The notes under the pieces: model-generated
What the model was told of the DNA's origin: nothing
The model's input: the letters and a program-made list of their open reading frames with translations, nothing else
The model's database searches: none
Made by a program: the position numbers and the translations under genes
Part shown: in pieces, positions 21,701 to 27,214 of the stretch
Position numbering within the stretch: position 1 is the stretch's first letter
Layout: every line of letters starts with the position of its first letter
NCBI GenBank assembly: GCA_003116975.1
Contig: BGKB01000089.1
Location: forward strand, 1-64,000
Direction: 5' to 3'
Length of the DNA stretch: 64,000 nt
Source: Aurantiochytrium sp. KH105
Taxonomy: Eukaryota; Sar; Bigyra; Thraustochytrida; Thraustochytriidae

Positions 21701-21805
21701 GCTCAAGGACGGCATCTGCTGCTCGGCATCGCCGCCCTCGTTTCTGGTCTTTTCCTCGCAGCCGGCCTCACCATTCGCCGTCGACTCCGTCGCCGGCGGC
21801 GCCAT
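12791..21805 (-). CDS. Giant ubiquitin-specific protease, USP34/USP9X/USP24-like
   Basis: A 3,004-aa single-exon deubiquitinase. The USP catalytic domain spans about residues 2080-2430. Its Cys box is GLVNLGFICYMNSLVQQVF (C2096) and its His box is VVHSGASLNSGHYYSYIRS (H2384), followed by WFEFND..V and an FGG motif as in USP34 and USP9X. A ubiquitin-like fold candidate lies at about 1390-1460 (KDPIWRLREQVANCLEL, then RIFVGGKEI). A Tudor/agenet-like patch (DRWMPCRVLQV...VKWLPKD) lies at about 200-250. The remainder is helical, consistent with the armadillo/HEAT-like scaffold of this family. The open frame continues 331 codons upstream, but that part is Arg/Ser/Pro-rich and lies antisense to ATG16 exon 1 and intron; I therefore start at MAPPATES. 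Expected role: removal of ubiquitin from substrates. Confidence 0.9.
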   Translation of the reverse strand: MAPPATESTANGEAGCEEKTRNEGGDAEQQMPSLSKFQNNCSLFVRVVSKPDSPLNTTLTDFTTWINWINQGMGSPDHVAFFYRSAIPQMTTAVLKRFYNAQELPIVNEFLQKLVVALLGRLRAIIDDGFSEPEMASLVELLRPHNSFYYSYGLEEAKEWRREVHQLQMRQDLARQGHIGAARGLGPGEPAAHEDWLDAFGEGDVGFVQTNALDRWMPCRVLQVSPTNTEVEIEILELGENPSVIEVKWLPKDPKLFRPFAQDHEQTAEKVDLVPEPATGNERAQDTGSDDAGPANEDSTLHAPQVDETADGSTSSESDLGYEEEAWLQLSQKDQNWHLSLSIGDMCDAQLDEDAQWYQAIVVAIEKADADHQTTSPNDLLTLTFVGFPPSKDARAARGAVSRLAPLNAKSFGRRGLQISKAVDTTYADAVVHDADDDEDALAVMRFSRNVMVSTFFVANVDTFVRHGGSETMLAYMKRYKGHVDVLQHGINLFSGMSTVLSRSVARDVLPRFLDSLTLAIEDMGQSQVRQLSKSIVSSILKRMGQIAHRFASHREAATRVEKVALLLAGKRLQSPAIMQRLDGMDLLADIIDRVTNAQAYPAGLVHRRHTAPQFSSGTDDADTTSTEAKARTRDLLSSLFVSRSLSFDMQAPQAKSNSDPAAEVRFAAPAEGPSTPKGSGPTNEFSTPPRPVGKKRDRPHDDGSGTSSSGPAPFASGSSAPAVDICYEYARVPVAWSITKTSLSNWIVSARVIENAVRGPLAHSEMAKRATRLLVFLSEAKSIPKDMLAHIWKGIDEAKGSDRELAEAILRMIAGTVPSLSLVETEEVLHLFSADSGAKSASPKALEVLREVCKSPHIPPDSGRPPSVKAATLLFDLALQDGQNAQAVSSAALDELRAVVAYHASVDMMRAFGSKSRKTPVEPASGGSQQQPGQENSQTQVSSQAAMMLTNVLTAAQAATAGCGLDEDGKTLREALFRRALTQLDKDQASVLPALRVLQVILRSYPRRSELGTPKEDDLAEHLSGRESREDVVEWLALRHALVDVCFQSCERMSTQAAASGSGVHVSNDHAPVLLAELDFVLVLLSESNLVLSKEQIHKLWTALVTSESANRADREACFRFLAYCAMDRENEDEKEEERVKSVESDAHGANRGTMVGMDEATLRAVFADLLGSRARWQKAEEDPDPSVAWPAEAMTSLQLAALQLNRFQGRLNWERSHLDPSAARKGTQGELFFMKTPASANAAAPKMNTVRVTAPESLEGEDVLWYLALHARSDDTARRAADVLCRLHLGAVLAPEASLQYREVFLEKCMQHLQESTTEATKSFARGSHAAIRCLGLVRPLLLLTEHQTSVLCDILGADAWRRVAPHAASTVDQSFEVTVVNNFRGSPGHNTKSVIMVSTKDPIWRLREQVANCLELDSPSRLRIFVGGKEIKLEAGSRLIRDVHGLSPGVTLLSCEKPPAAVAADAALRERVLGVQPGPSNADDLPEVTRPDPRAEELEAPERKVLAQKKLAALPSVVLASNKRYSELLFQLLDACAEASSSRGRDPTHEGVANALAADVWRLLQALPSNEGFKRTERLVEELRKESGSLLKLLYVVELVESLFASDDSTQEAEAQQFIKSDGVQHLSARLTEVTSRAPSELGQMASFGFRAAQLLSVLGKLVRLSFFITAASLEASTVENSEAHKFVLGLMPRMTTLVRLQKEVDLSGLVMMDIATAFPFEPLRPITTTATAVHDNSAPNAGEEASTASQQVNLATPELASLRHAVKLLAPVAGEAEAETAARAAEAALKAFILKPLEPTGIPSDLLPGVKRSLLILCAFGVGAWALSSLRNASTESLLVYLQEGLARADGLVPTITRFAFRNAFQRLARIDVELGARTLSALARVSPPLRPATASDQYFSLFEQLICSPEIAKRASQEHTFIGPLMESVRLVLGSSDTDEELLEGYFHVLSCGMSQTGPDEALDIVHLLLSDCLFPVHDTESVPHGVTASANPSVRMSAFQVLTKAVIAHPSLWEKLAGPRLREVCSISLNDLHEFQVQKSAIVARPTRGPATQQEAAKPLSSSACWSIDLGSDRRAPCGFVGLVNLGFICYMNSLVQQVFNIPRLRYGILQARLADANGSVSEEGKSPEDGKVTDVQRDVLQEIQRMMVALDLSVKQAYNPSGWCQAFKDEQGQPVNLFEQQDAHEFFNSLCDRIDEMLDKSGQPKLMTKAIGVSIANQLICVDPAISGDGSGETLQRENPSVREYCLTQELGDGITSLHESLRNFVGGEVINDYSWEERDNAKLRTLKRQCIAELSDVVFVHLKRFRLNWATLMTEKINSRFEFPLEIDFFPYTKEGLEWKGDANDEARYGSRGKEYYHFELAGIVVHSGASLNSGHYYSYIRSRFGTGVGQWFEFNDRVVKPFDINTLEEATFGGGSRVSSYGVEIPSVSNAYMLVYERRQKVQAEADFMGSEAASYVAQGAGIPEAARLRLMPEGMADAVVQQNRVIGAVQRVLEPGIAMLFKKIAQTETRGSSASSKPSDMFIVDATVYALDTLARATYGRSELPDLLMGLQGLLVGNVVAARSCLEALTDRSASHNLLGDLLLQQQGSEDVRESAGALLGLLLAEASGLDASDPESAWSGLEAFLTQLVEIPLANGHVRANLRTHTQWWSVVHVAARHFARAREYLAKHGVIAHVIDMFMGSASPLRGAWSDFPSLGPEPAPELLADVCGVLEADWTEAFGVVRELCVGGEASLDEPGWSALQVADVLEQSLLHLHRFEQEHSLRSPRQTPAVSLGDIYGTLSQHDAKVRAAVFDALVRHISGATRHGLSLYFATLEQVLQGTNDLVHAEAALRQPFAEIVALHAMDTLYLCEFTRLALGLYLEQPVPFLLFPEDEEAREEAVVLPWLAGTMQYLAEHVETSSRLAAGHGAGGKVNMTEENENDAPELVAPAQLAAQSSGADTAGESDAPRIPQEDFELLSTMYDDILELLHGIDAGDADLDELVGLSPESPL

Positions 21806-22201
21806 GGTCGCCCGTCCGTCCGCTCGCTGCTTCTGCTGCTGCTCTCTCTCCAACGACGACGACGACGAAGAAGAAGAAGAAGAAGAAGAAGACCAACCAG
21901 AACTTGTCGCCGTCGTTGTCGCGCTCGTCGAGCTCCTCGAGCGCGACAGCCCCTCGCGCGCGCCGAGTCGGCCGAGGCTCGGCGCGCGGGCGGCGTGCGC
22001 GTCCGTCGCGCGGGGGCCCGGGCGAGCGCGCGGCCGCTGCTCCTGCGCCGCGGGCGGGGGGCGCGGGGTCGGGGAGTGGATGCGCGGCGGGATGGATCCA
22101 CGGATGGATGGGATGGATATTTGAACCCAGCCCGCCTCCTCCTCCTCCGCGGTTTGAAAAAGGCGGCCGCGGCGGCGCGGCAGAGCCCGAACCGCGCCGC
22201 G
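21806..22201. promoter_or_regulatory. Divergent promoter region, USP-like / ATG16
   Basis: 396 bp separate the start codons of the two head-to-head genes. The region has a (GAC)n(GAA)n trinucleotide tract at 21853-21893, a very GC-rich middle, and a ggatgg-type microsatellite at about 22087-22115. No TATA element is obvious. Shared regulation of both genes is inferred from distance only. Confidence 0.5.
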
Positions 22202-24267
22202 ATGGCGCCGGCCGCGCTGGAGGCGGAGCTGCTGCGGCGGCTGGCCGCGCGCGACGACCGGCAGGCGGCCTGCTTCGAGGAGCTCGCGCTGCTCTTCGCG
22301 TGCCAGCAGGACAAGGTGCGTGCGCCCGCCCGGGAGGGCCAGATGGGGGATGGATGGAGGGAGGGATGGATGGAGATGAAATCGCCCGAGCCAGGCACGG
22401 AGCCGCCGGAGAACCCCGCCGCCGCGCTCGGCGCGGACGCGTCGGCCTTGGCGCGGGCGCGCGGAGAGGAGGGGAGAGGACGGCAAGCTCGGAGCGAGGC
22501 GAGAGCAAGTGGAGTTTTGGTTTGAAATGGAGAGCGAGCGGTGACTGACGAAAACGCGAGCACGCACGGCAGCTTGTCGAACTGGAACGGGCCGCGCAAA
22601 GCAGGCGCGCTTCGACGCGCGGGAGCGGTGCAGATGGGGACGGACCGCGTCAGGATGCCCAGGGAGGTGAAGGGCGCCCCCGCGACGATGAGCAAGGAAA
22701 AGGTGACGAGCAGCAAAACGAAAGGCTGCAGCACGAAAAGCAGCAAAAGCAGCCTGGGACTCAAAAGTTCGAAGGAGAAGTTTCCGCAGCGACGCCACCG
22801 GCAGCGGGCTCTTCGACGTTGACGACGAAAGAATCTGGAAAAACGAAAGCCATATTCCCCAAAACCTCGTTCGAGCTTCAACGAGAACTTTTGCGCGTCA
22901 GGAACGAAGGAAGCGCTCTCAAGGCTAGCCTCACGGATACACGGGAAAGACTCCGGCAGGAACGAGCGCAACATCTTCGCGTAAAGGACGAGCTCAAAGC
23001 AACGCAAGAGTTGCTTCAAGCGACACAAAATGAGTTGCGGGCGCTCCGCTCCCAGCACAAGCATACGGAGGAAAAGTACCTCGACATCTACGCACGAAAT
23101 CACGATTTGGAAGTCCGCATCGTCGATGAAAAACGCAAAGTGGCGGAGACACTCAATGCGATGAATGAGATGATCCAGAGCCAGCAGACGCGTGGCGGAA
23201 GCCACAAGGGCGCAACATTTGACGTCGCGGCCATCATGACGCCTGCGAGCGCGGACGAGAGTACCGCAAAGGAAGACGCCGAGTCCCCGCCTCGTGGCGC
23301 GCAGCAATCCGCCAAGGCGTGGACGAGCAATGTCGGTGTTCAACTTCCAACAGACTGGCGTGTGGTCGCGGAGGCCTCGGGTGTGAGCGTGGTCTCGCTC
23401 GCGTACAATGACGACGGGACGATCCTCGTGGCCGGCGGCAGCGACGGCATTCTGCGTCTTTGGTCGCCGCAATTTTATAATGAGCTCTCTCGTTCCGAGT
23501 CTGTGCGTCAGCCCATTTTGTGCGTCGACATGAAGTCGCGGTACATTCTTGGGACCTGCGACCGCTCGTGCTATGTTTGGCAAGTGGAAGGTCCAGGATC
23601 GCCCCCCGTATTACTGCATCGTTTGTCTGGGGGGCACACGGGTTCGGTTGTTGCCGGGCGACTCACTCCAGACTGCCGTTACGCCGCGACGGGTGGACGC
23701 AAGATTAAAATATGGGATGTGGCGACCGGAGACGTTGTTCGAACGGTGGATTGTATGTCCAAGTGCCTTGCGCTCGACGTGAATGAGCAAGGGTCACTAT
23801 TGGTGTCTGGTCATGCGGATAAGGGCGTTCGGCTCTGGGATATGCGCACTGGGCAGCGTGCTGGCGTCGTGACGTCCTTGCACACGAATCCGCTGACATC
23901 CGTCAGCTTTTCAAGTCAGGGCAATATTGTCACGGTCGGCATGGACAATCGGCTTGCCATTCTCGACCAGGCCAAACTGGGTGAGGAGCCGCCGCGCTAT
24001 CTTACGGACCGCGAGTATCGTGCGAATCAATGGTGGTGCAAAGCCTGCGTGAGCCCTGGCATCTTCACTTCGGGCTCGCTTCTCGTGGCTGCAGGTTCCA
24101 AAGCTGGAAGTCTCTTCATTTGGGATCTTGATTCTCTCTCCAAAATTTACACGGAGCAAGCGCACGCCCAGCCCATCACTTGTGTGGTATGGAGTCCGAC
24201 CGGCTCGCAGCTCGCCTCAGTAGACGCAAGCGGCGCGATTGTCTGCTGGAATGCCACTGGCCGCTAG
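22202..24267 (+). CDS. ATG16: ATG16-like autophagy protein (coiled coil + WD40), two exons
   Basis: Model: join 22202-22315 and 22573-24267, giving 602 aa; an acceptor at 22560 would add four residues in frame. Exon 1 encodes an ATG16-type ATG5-binding helix (LLRRLAARDDRQ, then CFEELALLF) and ends at a gtgcgt donor. The downstream frame has an in-frame TGA at 22546, so it must be entered by splicing. A ctgac branch-like site precedes the cggcag acceptor, and both junctions are phase 0. Residues about 135-240 form a coiled coil. Residues about 290-602 form a seven-blade-type WD40 domain ending VVWSPTGSQLASVDASG, closely parallel to the end of animal ATG16L1. In the family, ATG16 bridges ATG5-ATG12 to membranes for ATG8 lipidation. 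A WD40 tail is typical of animals, plants and amoebae but absent in yeast. Confidence 0.85.
22316..22572 (+). other. ATG16 intron 1
   Basis: 257-bp intron with GTGCGT donor and CGGCAG acceptor (alternative acceptor GCGAG at 22560). It contains a ggatgg/ggaggg microsatellite at about 22345-22375 and a GC-rich body. Splicing here joins exon 1 to the coiled-coil frame in phase 0. Confidence 0.75.
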
Positions 24268-24581
24268 TGATAAATGTAAAATGGATACGAGCCGAGAGAC
24301 GAATTTGATAGGTAACACGAAAGAGAGAGAGAGAAAGAGGAGAAGGAAAAAATAGCCGTTGCCACAGTCGCAGTGCCATGTGAAGTCGAAGTTCAAGGCT
24401 CAAGCTCGGGCCGCCGCCGTGGCCCACTCACTGTGCCAAGGTTTGCGCGGGGCGACCCGGACGGACAGGAGAGCTCGAGCCCGGCGTGGCAGAGACAGCG
24501 GTGCCACGGGCAGCGTGAGTCGCTGCTGACAGACGGCCTTTTATACCGTCAAACACGGAAAGTCAACGAGCTGGCAACACC
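24268..24581. other. Intergenic between ATG16 and the polyQ gene
   Basis: 314 bp holding the ATG16 3' region and the 5' region of the next plus-strand gene. A purine run (gaaagagagagagagaaaga) lies at about 24319-24345. No gene or RNA is seen. Confidence 0.5.
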
Positions 24582-25811
24582 ATGATGGACTTGGGGGAGG
24601 ACGAGGTGGAGAGGATGGAGGAAGAACAAAAGACGGGGCTTTGTATCAATGCGGAGACAACAAGCGATGCGAAGCTGCTGCAGCGGTACCGCCAGGCGCA
24701 GCGCGCAGTCTCATCGGAGCTTGTTTCACCACCGCTGGCACTGAGTCCGAGCAATGCGAGCCTATTTTCCTCGAGCGATCTCGAGACACTGAGCGAAAGT
24801 GTTGATCTAGGCGAGGTGGTGGTGGTCAAGCGTGGCGTGCACAATGGCATACGTGATCGACTCTTCGAAATGGACCGCTGCCAACAGCGCCTGAAGACAC
24901 ATATTCATACGCAGACCGAAGAGATTCTCTTGCTTCGACGCCAAGTTTTGATTGAAAAGGCGTCGCATGCTTGCGCTATTCTTGACGCTGTGCTGCGTCG
25001 CGATGCCGCACAGAACTTGCTCAAAGTCTGGCTTGCATGGCGGGCAGGTGTTGCTTTGCAGCGCGCTGAACGGAAAACTCAGGACGATGCACTCTCGCAA
25101 GCCAAGCAGCACGAGGAACTGCGGCTTTTGCAGCAGCAGCAAATGCAACAGCAGCAACAAATGCAGCAAGAACAGCAAATGCAACAACACCAACAAATGC
25201 AACAACAGCAGCAAATGCAACAACACCAACAGATACAACAACTGCAACAGCAACTGCAACAACAACAACAGCAAATGGAACAACAACAACAGCAAATAGA
25301 ACAACAACGACAAATAATGGAACAACAGCAACAACAGCAAGAGGGTGTTCTTGAATGGGGATCTCATGATTCCAAGGAGAAGCATCGCAGCAAAGCAAGA
25401 GGCCAGGACTCGCAAGAGCCCGCGTCTCTGGAGTCCAACTCGTGCCGTAATGAGGACTGGGCCAGTATTGTCGCGCAACTTCGCGCGGAGAATCGTGAAT
25501 TGCAATTTGAGTTGGACGACCGTAATCGTGCAGCCGAGGTGCTCTGCAAAAGACTTTTGCGCGTGGACGCCACTATTCAGGGACCTCAAGGGTCCTCATC
25601 TTCGCGACGACGAAGCGGAATGACAAAGTCAACGCGCTCAGTATCGTCCACGCCTGGATCGAGCATGGTCTCGTCTTCGTCAGCTTCTTCGCTGCGGCCG
25701 TCAGGAAGATCCTCGAGGCACAACAAGACCTCGTATGGGCTGGATCCATTTGCAGCGACTACAACTTCTACATCATCACAGCGACGTGCAGGTCTGCATC
25801 GTAATCGTTAA
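24582..25811 (+). CDS. PolyQ coiled-coil protein, 409 aa, function unknown
   Basis: Starts at two adjacent ATGs (MMDLGEDE). Residues about 95-180 are helical and include NLLKVWLAWRAGVALQRAE, which resembles a single light-chain-binding or SFI1-like helix. Residues about 182-255 are a Gln/Met/His-rich tract. A second coiled coil (about 290-330) and a Ser/Arg-rich tail follow. No catalytic domain is recognised. An AATAAA signal lies 10 bp beyond the stop codon. It may be a cytoskeletal or centrosomal structural protein, but only from its coiled-coil character. Confidence 0.7.
   Translation: MMDLGEDEVERMEEEQKTGLCINAETTSDAKLLQRYRQAQRAVSSELVSPPLALSPSNASLFSSSDLETLSESVDLGEVVVVKRGVHNGIRDRLFEMDRCQQRLKTHIHTQTEEILLLRRQVLIEKASHACAILDAVLRRDAAQNLLKVWLAWRAGVALQRAERKTQDDALSQAKQHEELRLLQQQQMQQQQQMQQEQQMQQHQQMQQQQQMQQHQQIQQLQQQLQQQQQQMEQQQQQIEQQRQIMEQQQQQQEGVLEWGSHDSKEKHRSKARGQDSQEPASLESNSCRNEDWASIVAQLRAENRELQFELDDRNRAAEVLCKRLLRVDATIQGPQGSSSSRRRSGMTKSTRSVSSTPGSSMVSSSSASSLRPSGRSSRHNKTSYGLDPFAATTTSTSSQRRAGLHRNR
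25123..25342 (+). repeat. CAA/CAG/ATG trinucleotide tract inside the polyQ gene
   Basis: About 220 bp of imperfect caacag/caaatg/caccaa units encode runs of Gln with regular Met and His. The codons are mixed CAA and CAG rather than pure, so this is an older, interrupted array. It is expected to vary in length between strains. Confidence 0.9.
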
Positions 25812-25820
25812 CTTTATAAA

Positions 25821-25826
25821 AATAAA
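25821..25826 (+). terminator. AATAAA polyadenylation-type signal
   Basis: A canonical AATAAA hexamer 10 bp downstream of the TAA of the polyQ gene, in an AT-rich stretch. Use as a poly(A) signal is inferred from position. Confidence 0.4.
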
Positions 25827-26023
25827 GAAAGACCACGTACTACGTAAACTACTTTTGTGTACAATTTGCGTCGAGGCGCAATGGCCTGTAAAATGGGAAA
25901 AGCCATCCGTAAAGCATTGCGAGGTCACGAGCAGACCTAAGTGTGGAAGGAAGGAATAGCTGACTGCATGAAAGGAGAAGACGGCGATAACAAGGACGAC
26001 TGCGTTTCGTAAAATTCGCGACC

Positions 26024-26998
26024 CTACGCCCATCCGGTGCCTCGCTTGCCCTTTGTTTTGACGCGTCCACGCGACCCACCATCCCATTCTTTTGTGTCAT
26101 CAATGATCATATATTTGCCACCCTTGCGACTGACAATCTGGCCGTCCAAGTAGCGAATTTGAGAACTCGAATTGGATTCCTTGTCTTTTTTCCGAGCTCG
26201 ACGCTCGGCCTTGCGATTCTCGCGGGCTGCCGCAGCAGCGGACTTGGGTTTGGTTGAAGTTGTGACCGCTACCTCGTCAAACTTGTTCATGATGTTGCGT
26301 TTTACTCGTTCTTGCTCTTTTGCATCAAGCTCGGCCTGTTGCTTTGCGAGCGCCTCCTTGTCTTCCCAGTCACGCCGAAAGATGGCGTGTACTTGGTCAA
26401 TGCCACGGTCAAGTACAAACATTGCTGTCCGTTCAGGATCTCCCTGGCACAGCTTTCGCATCGTGTGGAGCACCGCGTCCCTATTGGCGTCTGGTGGACA
26501 CACTGCGAGCACTTGAGCGATTTTGTCAGCTTCTTCGGGGGTTGGAGGCGCAGGACCATTTTTTACGCCTTTGTTGTCCTCTTGCTCGTTTGGGTCGACG
26601 GTCGTTTTCGAAGTCTCAGCCGCGACATTTGTGGTTTCGAGCATCTTGGCAAAATCGACCTCTTGAACAGGTTGCGGGACACTGGGGGCAGCTGGCGGCT
26701 CAGGGCTGGTGGCCTCGTCGTGAGCCTCTTGGTCGCCCTGATCGCTCGTTAGTTTCGCGTACAAGGCTTGTACGTCTGGTCCACATGCGCGATCGACGTC
26801 GAGATCTGGGCAAAAGCCACTCAGGACATCGAGAAAGTCTTCGAGAGGCAAGCCTTCCTCTGCGGCCGCGTTCAGGTACGTGAGCACCTCCTCGGCGAGA
26901 ACGACTTCGAGATCGAGCCCAACACCATCCTCACCATCTCCATGTTTGTCAACGCCGTCAGCGAGCGAGCTGTGCAAGGCACGGAGGAAACCTTCCAT
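26024..26998 (-). CDS. CUEDC2: CUEDC2-like protein (CUE domain)
   Basis: A 324-aa protein that parallels animal CUEDC2 across its length. The N-terminus has a helical region (LEVVLAEEVLTYLNAA, then LEDFLDVLSGFCPDLDV). The middle carries a CUE-like ubiquitin-binding helical bundle at about 150-205 (EEADKIAQVLAVCPPD, then DPERTAMFVLDRG). The C-terminus has the family motif IRYLDGQIVSRKGGKY near 280-295, then an Arg/Lys-rich tail. In animals CUEDC2 binds ubiquitin and modulates signalling and mitotic checkpoint proteins; no such role is shown here. The gene is tail to tail with the polyQ gene, about 210 bp apart. Confidence 0.7.
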   Translation of the reverse strand: MEGFLRALHSSLADGVDKHGDGEDGVGLDLEVVLAEEVLTYLNAAAEEGLPLEDFLDVLSGFCPDLDVDRACGPDVQALYAKLTSDQGDQEAHDEATSPEPPAAPSVPQPVQEVDFAKMLETTNVAAETSKTTVDPNEQEDNKGVKNGPAPPTPEEADKIAQVLAVCPPDANRDAVLHTMRKLCQGDPERTAMFVLDRGIDQVHAIFRRDWEDKEALAKQQAELDAKEQERVKRNIMNKFDEVAVTTSTKPKSAAAAARENRKAERRARKKDKESNSSSQIRYLDGQIVSRKGGKYMIIDDTKEWDGGSRGRVKTKGKRGTGWA

Positions 26999-27214
26999 GA
27001 CGACGCGGAGGAGACACGCGAACGACTCGACGCTCTTGCTCCGCTCAGCTCGAGTCAGATCAGATCAGCTTGTGCGTATACGTTCCCAACCTGTTAAAGT
27101 TAGGCAGACAAGAGACTGGATGGCCGGTCGTTAAAGTATTTTATGATGTTTTTTGTTTTTCGTTTGTCAGACGGTCTGTCGCCAAGCATGCTTTTTTTTT
27201 CATACTACCTACTA

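Noticed and set aside
21806-22798. 331-codon N-terminal extension of the USP-like protein
   Set aside because: It is Arg/Ser/Pro-rich, runs antisense to ATG16 exon 1, its intron and the start of exon 2, and crosses the divergent promoter. The ATG at 21805 begins protein-like sequence.
21703-23583. 626-codon minus-strand frame
   Set aside because: Antisense to ATG16 and overlapping the USP-like N-terminus in another frame; composition is biased and no domain is seen.
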